A stretch of DNA of 64,000 bases from Diacronema lutheri (taxonomy: Eukaryota > Haptophyta > Pavlovophyceae > Pavlovales > Pavlovaceae): contig JAGTXO010000001.1 of assembly GCA_019448385.1 (NCBI GenBank), positions 496,001 to 560,000 on the forward strand, read 5' to 3'. Positions 1 through 10,137 of the stretch are shown piece by piece (position 1 is the first letter of the stretch; each line of letters opens with the position of its first letter). A program made the position numbers and the translations under genes. The notes under the pieces were generated by a model that worked only from the letters and a program-made list of their open reading frames with translations, was not told where the DNA came from and did not search any database.

Positions 1-2
1 AC

Positions 3-809
3 GCCTTCCGCGCGCACGCGCTCGAGACCAACGAGATCTTCCTCCTCGCGGCGCGCGTGTGCGCGACGGCGTTGCTGTCGACCGGCCGCCTCGGCTCGTG
101 GGACGCGGCGTGGGCGCCGTTCGCCGCGTTCACGCAGCCGCCATGGTGGGAGGCGGTGGCCTTCTCGGCAGAGGACTGCGCAGCGGGCGGCGAGCACGCC
201 GCGCGCGAGCAGATGCGCGAGGTGCTCGCCGAGTCGTGGGCGCTGCTCCGCGCGGCGCTGTGCGATGGGCACGACGCGGCCGCCTCGGTCGCGCTGCCCG
301 TCTTCGCCGACCCGCAGCTGTACGCGCAGATCGTCGGGATGTTTGAGCGCAACAACTGCTCGATGCTCGTCGCCTCGCCCGTTGAGGATTATTTCTTGCA
401 CATTGACGCCATGCCCGACGGGCACGCCAAGCGCGCGGCCGAGGCTGTGAGCGGCCCGGTGCTCGACGCGCTGGGCGAGGACTACGCGCTGCCGGCGGAG
501 GGCGCGGGCATCTTTTGGCTGCAGGCCGTTCTAAACCATGCGTGCGTGCCCAACGTCAGCTTCGTCAAGCGCGATGAGGACGTCGACGGGCGCGTCGTGC
601 TCACCGCCGCGCGCGACATCCGCGCGGGCGAGGAGCTCGTGCACTCGTACATCGATGAGGGCAAGCCGCTCGAAGAGCGCGCGCGAGAGCTGCGCAACTA
701 CGGCTTCGAGTGCACCTGCCAGCTCTGCACGGCCGAGCGTGGGGCGGCGGCTGGCGGGTCGGTCGGCGTCGGCACTGGGGAGAGGCGAGGCGGCCGCAAG
801 CTCAAATGA
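3..809 (+). CDS. SMYD-type SET-domain protein, 3' part (5' end outside window)
   Basis: The frame is open from the left edge to a stop at 807-809, so the start and any MYND zinc finger lie outside the window. The visible 268 residues carry the C-terminal half of a SET domain: an NHACVPN motif (the NHS/C-x-PN signature that binds S-adenosylmethionine and shapes the lysine channel), then AARDIRAGEEL and HSYID. A post-SET-like cysteine set follows (FECTCQLC). The spacing NHACVPN, GEEL, CxCxxC is that of SMYD proteins, and the inserts resemble SMYD5. The expected activity is protein-lysine methylation; the substrate cannot be told. The Gly/Arg-rich tail is low complexity. The gene converges on the SNF2 gene, with 114 bp between the stops. 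Confidence 0.8.
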   Translation, partial: AFRAHALETNEIFLLAARVCATALLSTGRLGSWDAAWAPFAAFTQPPWWEAVAFSAEDCAAGGEHAAREQMREVLAESWALLRAALCDGHDAAASVALPVFADPQLYAQIVGMFERNNCSMLVASPVEDYFLHIDAMPDGHAKRAAEAVSGPVLDALGEDYALPAEGAGIFWLQAVLNHACVPNVSFVKRDEDVDGRVVLTAARDIRAGEELVHSYIDEGKPLEERARELRNYGFECTCQLCTAERGAAAGGSVGVGTGERRGGRKLK

Positions 810-923
810 CAAATCTGCTACGCCGATGATGCACGCATGAGCAGGCTTGAGCACAACGGGCGGGGCGAGCACCTCACGATGCTCGCGCAGCTTTTGACAA
901 GGCACGCGTGCCCACGCGCGCGC

Positions 924-3900
924 TCAGGCGCTGCCTGTCAACGAGTTTGTGCGCGTCTCGAACGCGACCGCCGCGCCGGGCGCCGTTCGACGCCGCTCGA
1001 CGAGCGTGCCGATCAGCTTGCCAAGATTCTCGTTGCTCAGCTTGGCGGCGGGGCCGAGCCGGTCGACGAGCGCGCGCTTGATTGGCTTGAGCGTGAGCGC
1101 GGCGAATTCGGCCGAATCCGCCGGCGGCACGAGCGGCGCGAGCGCTGCGAGCAGCTGCTCGTCCGAAGGCGTGCCGGCCGCGACGGCGGCGGCGGCCGCG
1201 GTGTGCGTGGCGTCGACCATCGCCGCGTCCGCCGACGCGGGCACGCCCACGTTCGCGCGGCCGCCGGACGCCTCGGCGAGCACGTGCGGCGGAGGTGGCC
1301 GGCCCGGCGCGTCTACCCCGCCCGCGCGCGCGTCGGCCGCGATCAGCATGGCGGCGCACGCGCTCTGCTCAACGGGCGCGGCGGCGGGCGCGGCGGCGAG
1401 CGGGACGTCCGCCGCGGGCGCAGCGTCTTCGCGCGCGCGCAGCTGCGACTGCCTGGCGAGCCGCTCGTTGAGTAGGTCGTTGAGAATCGCGCCGCAGATG
1501 GACGCCTCTGCGTCCTGCGCGGCGCGCCCGTCGGCAGCGTCGTCGCCCTGCGAAGCGCGGGCGGCGCGGCGCGGGCGGCGTCATCGGCGCGCGGGCGGGT
1601 CCGGCGGGCGCCAGCGCGCGCTCGCCACGCCCAGCGTCGACGCCCGACGTTGCGCGCGCGCGCCCTCCCGCGCGGCTCTCGGCACGGGTCGCGCGGCGCG
1701 GCGCGCGCACGTGAAGGATGCGGTCGTTGATCTCGGCCTTGCGCGACTGGAGCTGCAGGATCTTCTCGTCGACTGTGCCCGCGGTGACGAGCCTGTGGAT
1801 GGTGACAGGCCGCGTCTGCCCAATGCGGTGCACGCGGTCTTGTGCCTGGCGAGCGGGGCGCGTCGCAGGCGGCGGGGGTGGGCCGAGGCGGGGCGGGGCG
1901 GGGGCCGGAACGGGCCGGGCCGGGGGCGGCTGTGCTCGGCGCGCACCCCGCGCGCGCGCCCTGCCGGCGCTCGCGGCGGGGCGCTTGCGCGGCGCGCGCA
2001 CCTGCAGATCGACGGCCGGGTTGAAGTCGACGTCATGCAGAATGACGGTGTCGGCAGCCGTCAGGTTGATCCCGACGCCGCCCGCGCGCGTCGTGAGCAA
2101 GAATGCAAAGACCTCGTCGCTCGCCGAGAAGGTGTCGATCAGCAGCTGGCGGTCGTCCGCGCTGGTCGAGCCGTCGAAGCGGACGAAGGGCAGGTCGAGC
2201 CCACCCGGCCCCGGCCCGATGAGGGCCTGCAGAATGTCGAGTAGCGATGTCCACTGCGAGAAGATGACCACTCGGTGCCCCTCGGCGCGCAGCTTGGGCA
2301 GCAGCTCGGCGAGGTGGCGCAGCTTTGCCGACGAACGGATCGCGTCGGGCGGCAGCTCGAGGTCGGCGAGCACGCGGTGCTGCATGCACAGCTCGTGCAG
2401 CTTAAAGTCGGAGAGCGCGCCCACCTCCTCCGCCACGCGCTCGTGCGACGCGTTGTCGCCATAGTGGCCCGATCGCCAGAGCACTTGGGCAATGCGGCCG
2501 AGGGCGGCTTCGTCGTACCGGCTGCGCACGAGGAGCGGGTGCTGCGCTGCCTTGCGCAGCTCGGTGAACGCGTGCTTCGCCCACTTGCGCTCCGCCGAGA
2601 GCGACGTGGCGATCCGACCGCGCGCGGCCGCATCGTCGTCGCCGCCGCGCGTCGACGGCGCGCGCGCGCCCGGCGCGGCCGGCGCGGCCGGCGCAGCCGC
2701 GCCGGCCGCGCCAACGCCGCCGCCGGCGAGGATCAGGTCGTCGAGCTCGGCGTTGCCGCTGGCCGACGCGCCGGCCGCCGCGGCTGCGACCGCCGCCGCC
2801 GCGCGCGCCGCCTCGACGCGCGCGGCGTGCGCCGTGAGGAGCGCGTCGTACGCGGCGGCGTGGGTCGCGTCCATCTGCAGTCGAACGGTCAGCTCCTCCT
2901 TGGGCAGGAGCAGCTGCGTGAGCACCTGGCTCTTGAGGCGGCGGAGGACGAAGGGCGCCATCACGCGCCTCGCCGCGTCGAGCGCCGCCGCGCCGTGGCT
3001 TGCGCCGATCAGCTCGTCACGCTCCTTCGGCCCGAGCAGCGAGGGCATGAGGAAGGCGAGAAGCGTGTACAGCTCGCGCAGCGAATTCTCGAGCGGCGTG
3101 CCCGTGAGCAGCAGGCGTCGGCGCGCGCTCATGCGGCAGAGGTTGCGGTAGCGCGCCGAGTTTGAATTCTTGATGCAGTGCGCCTCGTCGAGCACGATGT
3201 AGTCGAAGCGCTGCTTGTTGAGGAAGGAGCGATCCTCCTTGGCCGATGACGAGTCGCGCTCGAAGAGCGAGTACGTCGTGATCACCACGTCCCACCCACA
3301 GCCGCTCCGACCGCCGCACCGCAGCTGCTCGCGCAGCTGCGCGCGTTCCGACTCGGTGCCGACGTACTTCTCGCACACAAGCGACGGGCACCACTCAGCA
3401 AACTCGCGCGCCCAGTTCTCCGCCGTCGAAGTTGGCGTGACGACGAGAAAGGGGCCGGCGCGCTTGCCGCGCTCAGCCGCGCAGAGCTTGAGGTGCGCGA
3501 GGAGCGCAATTGTCTGCACCGTCTTGCCCAGGCCCATCTCGTCGGCTAGAATGCCGTTCAGCTCGTTCTGGTGCAGCGCCCACAGCCAGTTGAGCCCGAG
3601 CAGCTGGTACGGCTTGAGGACCAGCTTGGAGCTGAGCGTGCGAGGCTGCGCGATCACGCCCTCGCGCCCGCGCGCCTCGATGGCGCACAGCCCGACGCTC
3701 TCCGCGCAGCCGGCGGTGGGCGCGGCGGGCGTGGCGTCGGTCTGCATGAACGCGGAGAGCGCGCTGCGCATTTTGGTCGCCAGCTTCTCGCACCTGCGCG
3801 CGGTGCGCGGCGCGCGAGCGCGTGCACGCAGGCGCGCTCAATGCCCGTGGCTGCTCGCTCGGTGGCCGCACGGGGGGGCATCCCCTCCCATCACCTCCCG

Positions 3901-4810
3901 CAGTCGGCAGATTGGTCGAAGAGCCGCAGCGTGCGGCGCCAGGGCGGCGGCGCGCGCCGAGGGCGCGTGCGGCGCACTTGCGCAGCACGCGCTGGATGCC
4001 CTCGTCATCCACCTCTTCCGACGAATCCTCCTCCTCCTCCCCCTCGCTCTCCTCCTCCTCCTCCTCCTCCTCGTCCTCGTCCTCCTCCTCCTTGCCGTCG
4101 CCGTCGCCACCGCCGCGCGCGGCCGCCGCGTCCACGTCGATCGCCGCGCCGGGCACATGCTCGTCGTCCGACGCAACGACGAGCGCCTTGCGAAGCCGCT
4201 TCCGCCCCTCCAGCGCCGCGGCGGGCTGTGGCGGCGAGCCTTGCGCGTTCTTTGCCGGCGCGGCGCGCACGTGCTCGGGCCGCGCCGCGCGCGCGGCCGC
4301 GGCAGGCCCCTTGGCGGCGGCGCCGCCGCTGGACAGTGGGGCGTCGACGCGCGCGGGCACGCGCGAAGCGACGATCGGGCGCGGCGGCGGCAGCACCGGC
4401 GCGGGCGGCTGCTCTGCGGGCTCCAGGCGGCGGCGCTCGGCCGGCACCTCTGCGCGCTCCTCGCGCGTCCTCTTGTTCAGGTACACGTTGCCCGTGGGCA
4501 GCTGCTTGAGGATCCACTCGCCGGCGGGGTTTCCCAACTTCTTGGCCTCCTCGTTCGCCTTTTTGACCAGCACCTCGAGCTTCCTGTGCACGATTGCGTT
4601 CGCCTCGGTCGTGCCCTCCTGCGCGAGGCGCTTTGCGATGCGGCTCAGCAGCGTCGCGCTCACGCGGCCCTGCTCGTCGCGGAACGGAAAGTCCCAGTAG
4701 CGGCGGTGCGCGTCCGACGTGAAGCCCTTGGGCACGAGCAGGAAGGACGAGTACGCCAGCCGCGTCACATCGATCGTCTTCGACGGCGCCCAGGTGAAGA
4801 CGAGAGACAT
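924..4810 (-). CDS. SNF2-family chromatin-remodelling ATPase, Fun30/SMARCAD1-like
   Basis: Four exons join cleanly: 4810-3978, 3793-2002, 1845-1711 and 1547-924 (1127 aa). The 184-nt first intron splits an AAG codon so that exon 1 (VLRK) reads into CEKLATKM. The ATPase core has DEMGLGKT (motif I), LDEAH (motif II), LLTGTPLENS (motif III) and, in the second lobe, VVIFSQW, GGVGINLTAAD and DRVHRIGQTRPV. The run FNPAVDLQ-AQDRVHRIGQ is closest to Fun30/SMARCAD1/Etl1, which remodel nucleosomes at heterochromatin and DNA ends. The N-terminus has an unfamiliar block (start MSLVFTWAPS) followed by a long acidic Glu/Asp run. An Ala/Gly-rich insert interrupts the second half. The 156-nt intron 2 is in frame and stop-free, so it could be mistaken for coding. 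Family confidence is high; ortholog assignment is moderate. Confidence 0.88.
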
Positions 4811-4964
4811 GGCGTTGGGCCTGCGCTCCTCACTACCCCCGGTTTTGGCGGGATTTTGGGTGTGATGCCGGGCTCGCGCCAGACGTATGGGAATATGGCA
4901 AGTAGCCGCTACCGCGCGAAGACGCCGGCGGACGGGCGGCACTGTGCGGAGGGGCCGTGACCGA
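4811..4964. promoter_or_regulatory. 5' region of the SNF2 gene with an E2F-like site
   Basis: This 154-bp gap lies between the sulfotransferase stop and the SNF2 start. About 35 bp upstream of the SNF2 ATG the + strand reads TTTTGGCGGGATTTTGGG (4843-4860), which contains an E2F/DP-type core (TTTGGCGGGA). The role is inferred from the consensus only. Confidence 0.3.
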
Positions 4965-6331
4965 CTAGGCTTCCGCCGTCGCGCTCGCAAATGCGCGCTC
5001 GACGCGCTGCTGCAACGTCACGTCGAGTGCCAGCTTGGTCGTGTCGACGGAGCAGAAGTGGGGTCGGCTGGCGGCGAAGCGCACGCGCGCCTCATCCAGC
5101 CCAGCCGGGTTGAGCGTGTGCTCCTGCGCGGCGCGCCATGGAAGGAGACGCAAATTGCTGTGAGCATGCGCGTGTGGGTTGTGCCCGTGGCAAGGACCAC
5201 GCATTGCATTCGGCTGGATGCGGTGGTTTGCACGCATGGGCCGCACCTCTTGCGCGGTTGCTTGCCAGATGGCTGCGTACGTCGGCTCGTCCACGCATCG
5301 CATGGGCAGCGCACGCCCGTGGAGCGCCAAACCTAGCGCCTCGACAAAACGATCCGGGATCAATCGCCCGCGCATGCCGTGGCTTGCCGCCGTCGAGTAG
5401 GCCACGTCAAAAAGGTTGGCTGTGTTTCGCGAGTTGGTGTTCTTGCGCTCTGCGCCTGATCGGCGCTCACGGTGTGCCGCAAGCATACGCGCGCACGTGC
5501 GCTCAGCGCGCATGTACTCGCAGACAAATTGGCTCTCCTGCGCGGTGATGGGATGGAAGGAGGGTCGCACGCAGGACGTTGGCCGAACGCGGCCACAGCG
5601 CAGAACGAGGGAGCCGAGCGGAGGCTGCCCCTCACAAGCGACGAGCCGTTGGGAATCGCGTGCATATTCAAGACAAAAACTTCGAGCCCGAGCGCAACGT
5701 ACACGTCGCGAAGGGCGACAGTCTGCCCGTAAAGATTCTTTGGCGCCGTCTCGCGCGTGCCGTTGGCGGCCACCCAGTCGACGATTGGAGCGTACCGGCG
5801 CACTGGCACCGCGTGCTTGAGCCAGCGCTCTGAGTGCCAGCTTGGGATGCGCTCAAAGAGGCGCCTGTAGACGATGACCACCTTTGGAGCGTAGCCTGCG
5901 CTCAACAAGACGCGCGGTACAATGCCAGCGCGCGAGCCGCGCAGGAGCGAGAGGCCCTCCGCTGTGATCACCAATCGCTTGCCGGCCGCAGCGGCGCTCC
6001 GAATGTGCTCGACGAGCCACCGCCACGGCTCGCTCGCACCCAAGCGGGCGGCCGTCCGCAAGGCAAATGCGGCCCGGGCGTAGGCAACCGATCTCCTCGC
6101 GTCGTGCGCCGTTCGCCGCGCGTGCACGGCTGGCCTAGGCGGGATATCGAAGCCGTCCTCCTCGACGAGCGAGTCGCGCCACTCGCCGAGGATCGCGTCT
6201 TGGATGGTGGTGCTGCCCGTCTTGTGCGGGCCGACGTGGCACGTTGCATCGAGCCGGAGCCGAGCGAAGGCGCGAGCGGATGCTGCGCCTGGACGAACGG
6301 CCGTCGCGGCGATCAGCAGCACGGAGAGCAT
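4965..6331 (-). CDS. Sulfotransferase-like protein with signal peptide
   Basis: Exons 6331-5636, 5537-5247 and 5123-4965 join in phase 0 to give 381 aa. The N-terminus (MLSVLLIAATAV...) is a likely signal peptide or anchor. Residues about 32-42 read VGPHKTGSTTI, the 5'-PSB loop that binds the sulfate donor PAPS in Golgi carbohydrate sulfotransferases and related algal proteins. A later VVIVYRRLFERIPSWHSE block resembles the 3'-PB region, where Arg and Ser contact the 3' phosphate. The expected role is sulfation of glycans in the secretory pathway; the acceptor is unknown. The first intron is 98 nt and the second is 123 nt, in frame and stop-free. A TATA-like CATATAAG sits about 22-29 bp upstream of the ATG on the minus strand. 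A nucleotide-binding protein of another family remains possible. Confidence 0.68.
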
Positions 6332-6352
6332 TGGCTTTCCACTTCATTCCTT

Positions 6353-6360
6353 CTTATATG
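6353..6360 (-). promoter_or_regulatory. TATA-like element upstream of the sulfotransferase gene
   Basis: On the minus strand this reads CATATAAG, 22 bp before the ATG at 6331. It is one of very few TATA-like strings in this GC-rich window. The distance to the ATG is short for a classical TATA box, so the 5' UTR would be only a few bases. Confidence 0.3.
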
Positions 6361-6361
6361 A

Positions 6362-6394
6362 GAAAATTCGTCCTCATATTGGAAAATTCGTCCT
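6362..6394. repeat. 13-bp direct repeat GAAAATTCGTCCT
   Basis: GAAAATTCGTCCT occurs perfectly at 6362-6374 and 6382-6394 (period 20 bp), between the sulfotransferase start and the small membrane-protein ORF. It is AT-richer than its surroundings and could be a tandem factor-binding site. Confidence 0.75.
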
Positions 6395-6604
6395 GACAAG
6401 GACCATGAATGCGGAAGATGTGGCCGCAATGTTGTTCACCGCAAACGCGAGCGCAAACGCGCGTGTCTTGGGCGGCATCGTCACAAGGCGCGACCACCAC
6501 GGCGACGAGAGCGAGCGCGTCAGGCTCGGCTCGTCCGCGGCCGAGCGGCCGCTCATCGCGAGCGCCTTGGCGCAGCCGAGCGAGGCGAGGAAGAGGACAA
6601 ACAT
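6374..6604 (-). CDS. Possible small membrane or secreted protein, 76 aa
   Basis: An ATG-initiated frame encodes MFVLFLASLGCAKALAM..., a strongly hydrophobic N-terminus like a signal peptide or anchor. A hydrophilic middle (about residues 20-45) and a second hydrophobic stretch near the C-terminus (AFALAFAVNN, then SAFMVLV) follow. No family is recognised. An overlapping minus-strand frame upstream (6866 down to about 6610, containing HVKEATAGVISFAIFQG) may be a 5' exon or an older version of the same gene, but no clean splice junction was found. The ORF ends inside a 13-bp direct repeat just upstream of the sulfotransferase gene. It could be spurious. Confidence 0.3.
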   Translation of the reverse strand: MFVLFLASLGCAKALAMSGRSAADEPSLTRSLSSPWWSRLVTMPPKTRAFALAFAVNNIAATSSAFMVLVRTNFPI

Positions 6605-6922
6605 TGCGGCGAGAGGGCCGCTGCAGGCTGTCAAAGAGCTCGTCGCGCGTGACCACGTGAGCCGTCGCGCCTTGGAAGATGGCAAAGCTGATCACGCCTG
6701 CGGTCGCTTCTTTCACGTGGGGGTGTGTGGAGAACCGATCGCTTCTCCATGCTTTTTCACGTGCGGAACGGCGGCGGGAGCCCATTTGGCTCGTCCGGGG
6801 CAGTCGTCCCACCGCCGAAAGGAGCGCCCACGGCCACGGGGATGGCCTCAGAAAAACCCTGATCATGAGCACGAGGAATCAGACGCTTGAGGGGAAAGGT
6901 GAGCAGTGGTAATCCTTGTTCA

Positions 6923-6953
<31 letters not shown>

Positions 6954-7165
6954 GCTGCGGGCATGGCGGCGGTGCAGCTGCGCGGGCCGCAGCGCCTCGC
7001 GATAGACAGCAGCATATATGACCGATGTGATGTGAAGCACGCCTTTCCTTGAACGGGCGACCGGCTCGTGGGCCGCGGCTCGTGCCTCCGTGCGGCGCGC
7101 GCTAGGCAAAAGGTGCGTGCACACGCGGAGGTGATGCGCGAAGGGGCTCGCATCCGCTAGTGCGC
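6605..7165. other. Gene-poor stretch
   Basis: No frame here has a recognisable domain. It contains frame fragments on the minus strand (to 6866) that may belong to the small membrane-protein ORF, plus a pure G tract at 6923-6951. I see no RNA gene. Confidence 0.5.
6923..6951 (+). repeat. Poly(G) homopolymer, about 29 nt
   Basis: An uninterrupted run of G on the + strand (poly(C) on the minus strand), in non-coding DNA about 215 bp downstream of the small minus-strand ORF at 7166-7384. The length may be imprecise because homopolymers are hard to sequence. Confidence 0.9.
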
Positions 7166-7384
7166 TCAAAAGTCGAGCCTCCGAATGCGGCTCGGCACGT
7201 CGTCGAGCGAGCGTCTCGGCCGCGGCGGCTTAACGGGCGCCGCCGGTGTTGCGATTGGCCGAGTGCGCTTTTGCCGGGGCGGGCTCAGGGCCGGCATCGG
7301 CTCGGAAGCGGGCGCGGCCGCATCGGGCAGCAGCACTGAAGGGGCACGGCCAGCCGCCGCGGACGGCCCCGCTGGGGCCTCCAT
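7166..7384 (-). CDS. Hypothetical small Pro/Arg-rich protein, 72 aa
   Basis: An ATG-initiated frame of 72 residues, rich in Pro, Ala and Arg, ending in a basic segment (VKPPRPRRSLDD, then SRIRRLDF). No domain is recognised. It would be head-to-head with the CIA30 gene, 81 bp apart. In DNA this GC-rich, ORFs of this length arise by chance, so support is limited to the ATG and its position. Confidence 0.22.
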   Translation of the reverse strand: MEAPAGPSAAAGRAPSVLLPDAAAPASEPMPALSPPRQKRTRPIATPAAPVKPPRPRRSLDDVPSRIRRLDF

Positions 7385-7465
7385 GCGCCCCTCCGCTGTC
7401 GCCCGTCGGGCAACGGCGTCTAGGGAGGATTTGACCTGTCAATCAGTTCTTGAAACGGCATCAGG

Positions 7466-8200
7466 ATGGCGTCCTTCCTCCGGATCGGCCGGCTCATCCT
7501 TTCCGCACATGCCCTCCTCGTGGGCCGGCCGCTCGCGCTCGCGTTCCCCGGCCAGCCGCCCGCGGCGGCCGAGCACGTCGAGCCGTCATTCGGCCAGGTA
7601 CTCGCGTCCTTCGACGGCGCAGCATCGAGCCGCTGGCATTGGAGGGTCACCAACGACCCCGTCATGGGTGGCCTGTCGACGTCGAGCTGGGCGGTCCATG
7701 GGGCGGTGGCCGTTTGGAACGGCACGGTCAAGGTCGTGCCGTCGCTCAGAGCGCCTGGCTTCTGCACTGCCGCCACGTGGGACGGCATGGGCATCACCGC
7801 CAGGTTCCCGGACGTTTCCGCCTTCACGCACCTGCTCTTGCGTGTGCGGTCGAGGACGGCTGCGTATGCGGGCTTCAAGGTGAGCTTTGCCGCCAACACG
7901 CTGAATCCGCAATTCAAATCGTTCAAGGCCGACTTTGCGCTCGCGCCCACATCGGACTGGCAGCTCGTGGCCATCCCGTTTGTGCCAGGCTTTTCGAACG
8001 ACTGGTCGCCGTACGATGGCGAGTGCGGCGGCAAGGACCCGACCGGCCGCACGCACGAGTGCTGCTCCAAGGAGAGCCCAAAGGTCTGCGCGAGCAAGCG
8101 CGATCTCGCCGCGATCTCGCAAGTTGGCCTGTGGGCGGAGGGGCACGCGGGTGCCTTCCACTTGGAGGTCGATCGCATCGGAGCGGGAAACGCACCGTGA
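7466..8200 (+). CDS. CIA30-family protein with N-terminal leader
   Basis: A single exon of 244 aa. The N-terminus is hydrophobic (RLILSAHALLVG, then LALAFPG), fitting a signal or plastid-targeting bipartite leader. From about residue 45 the fold matches the CIA30 (NDUFAF1-like, galactose-binding-like) family: WRVTNDPVMGGLS is the typical W-x-x-x-N-D-x-V-M-G-G-x-S signature, followed by RFPDVSAFTHLLLRVR and KADFALAPTSDWQLVAIPF. In mitochondria CIA30 assists complex I assembly; algal and plant relatives also occur in plastids (HCF173 family) or are secreted. A Cys-containing insert (CGGKDPTGRTHECCSKE) before the end is unusual for the mitochondrial form. The organelle is not certain. It converges on Arp6, with 119 bp between the stops. 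Confidence 0.82.
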   Translation: MASFLRIGRLILSAHALLVGRPLALAFPGQPPAAAEHVEPSFGQVLASFDGAASSRWHWRVTNDPVMGGLSTSSWAVHGAVAVWNGTVKVVPSLRAPGFCTAATWDGMGITARFPDVSAFTHLLLRVRSRTAAYAGFKVSFAANTLNPQFKSFKADFALAPTSDWQLVAIPFVPGFSNDWSPYDGECGGKDPTGRTHECCSKESPKVCASKRDLAAISQVGLWAEGHAGAFHLEVDRIGAGNAP

Positions 8201-8319
8201 AGCCTACGGCGCCCACCAGAGAAGGCGCGCCCAGCGACAGGAAATGTCCATGACGCTGACGCAGACGTGCGGCGGTCGGGCCGGCCGCCGGCGGCCAAGC
8301 ACCCGTACAGGCACACGCC

Positions 8320-10000
8320 TCAATTGTGGCAGACGCGCTTGACGAATGCATGGCCGTGCTCGAGGTACTCGTCGCGGCTGACCGAGCTGCGCTCGAAGAG
8401 CGGTCCCGATGCAAAGTGCGACGCGCCGCGCCACGCGGCGACGATCGGGTCGGCCGCCGGCCGCACGTTGAGCGCAAAATCCGCCGGCACGAGCTGGCGG
8501 AGCTCCGCTTCGAGCCGCGCGGCGAGGTTTGGCAGCTTGGCCGTGCCGCCGGTGAGGACGATGTTCGAGTAAAGCGCTTCGTGCAGGTCGGGCAGCGTCG
8601 CGCCCACCGCCTGCACAATCGCCTCGGGGATGCCCGCCTCGTCGAGGCCAATGTCCGACGGATAGAAGAGGACCTCGCCCGTACCAAACCGCTCGACGCC
8701 GAGCGCCAGGACCTGCTGCGCCTCGCCGCCGCGCGCGCTGACGCCGCCGGCGGCGCTGCCGCCGCCGCCGCCGCGCACTGCGCTGCCGTCCGGCGGCCGC
8801 GCCTTTTTCGCCGGCGGGCCGGGCGTGCGCGCGCCGCCGGCCGCGCCGACGCTGGCGCCCGCGCCGTCCGCTGCGCCACTGCAGCCGCCGCGGTCACCTG
8901 CTGCGTCGGCGGACGCGTCGGCGGACGCGTCGGCGTCGACGTCAACGACGACGGGCTTGACGTAGCCACGCGTCACGTGTATGTAGTCGGGCATCACAAA
9001 CTCGCGCGTGATCGCGCTGCCGCGTCGCACGGCCGCCGCGCGCAGGTCGGCTGCAAGGTCGAGTGAGACGTAACACATTTGCTCCTTCACGTCGTTGATC
9101 ATGTGCGTCTCGTCCATCACGTTCCATTGGCGGTGGCTAATGACCTGCTTGAGGTGGTTTGTGAGCACCTTACCGCCGACCGCCAGCCTGCGGATCCCAA
9201 AGTTGATCGCCTGCGCATCGAAAATGGGCACGATGTGCGTGCTCGAGAAGCCGCAGTCCACCACGAGCGTCGCGGCGGGCTGCGGCTCGGAGCGCGCCTC
9301 CAGCTCGGCCTGCGTGAGCGCGCGTGCAGGCCGGCGTGCGCGGACGGCCAAGAGGTGGTCGGCCGACGCGCGCTCGCCGCGTGCCGCGCGCCGCTCGCCG
9401 AGGGGCGCATGCGCGGCGCGTGTCGGCACGAAGCGCACCTGCTGCGCGTAGCTCGCGAGGAGCTGGGGGCAGGCGGAGCAGAGCGACTGGAAGTTGAAAT
9501 GCTCAAAGACGATCTCATTGATCGTTGCGAGGATCGACGATGGGCACAGCGGCGGCGTCGAGAGCATCAGCCGGCAGTCCGCTGTGTTGACCGCGAGCAC
9601 GTCTTTGCCAAAGATGCGCGTCCACACCTCCGCCTCCGTCTCCCAGTTGATCGGGTAGCCCTTCTCGAGCGCCAGCCGGTACTGGAGACCCGAGAAGTCG
9701 GTGCACGCGTCAAACTGGTCGCCGACAAAGGTCTTGCGCTCCGCCTTGGACTTTGCGATCAGGTTGGGCACAATGCTGGGCGCGCACGAGCGTGGCGCGG
9801 CGTGGGGCTTACGCCTCAGCTCCGCCCTCGGGCGAGCCAAAGGCGGCATGCAAGGGTGCAGCGGCGAGCGGGAACGCAGCGCGTTCAACACTCGCCCCGC
9901 GCGACGCGCACCGCTTCGGATCCACTTGGCCAGCAAACCCCGCCTTGCACGTGTGTCCGCCGTTGTCGAGTACCACGATCGTTCCGGCGGCTTGCGCCAT
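8320..10000 (-). CDS. ARP6: Actin-related protein 6 (SWR1/SRCAP complex subunit)
   Basis: Exons 10000-9912, 9775-9439 and 9309-8320 give 471 aa. The actin fold begins VVLDNGGHTCKAGFAG (phosphate-1 loop). Arp6 hallmarks follow: IVPNLIAKSKAERKTFVGDQ, GYPINWETEAEVW, VVDCGFSSTHIVP, GGKVLTNHLKQVISHRQWNVMDETH and FYPSDIGLDEAGIPEAIVQAV, ending NIVLTGGTAKLP and EYLEHGH. Arp6 is a core subunit of the SWR1/SRCAP remodeller, which deposits H2A.Z. A low-complexity Ala/Asp/Gly insert of about 90 residues lies between YVKPVVVDVD and QQVLALGVERF; 12-nt tandem repeats (gtcggcggacgc) near 8911-8935 encode part of it. The second intron (129 nt) is in frame and stop-free. It converges with CIA30 and lies downstream of the kinase gene on the same strand. 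Confidence 0.92.
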
Positions 10001-10137
10001 CGTGACCGCGGTTCAGAGTCGACCATGTCGAGTTGGGTCGATCACTGATGGTCAGGCGGCCGGTCGGCCAGGGCCACTCGTGGTCAGGCGGCCAGGTGGC
10101 CCAGCCCCCGTCTCCGCCTCACAGACAGACGCGTCGC

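Noticed and set aside
949-2244. Long + strand ORF (431 codons) antisense to the SNF2 gene
   Set aside because: Arg/Ala/Gly-rich, no domain, begins at a GC-rich shadow of helicase motifs; typical of antisense frames in high-GC DNA.
10049-10102. Two similar TGGTCAGGCGGCC segments between Arp6 and the kinase
   Set aside because: Only about 13-14 bp of identity at a 32-bp spacing in GC-rich DNA; too weak to call an element.
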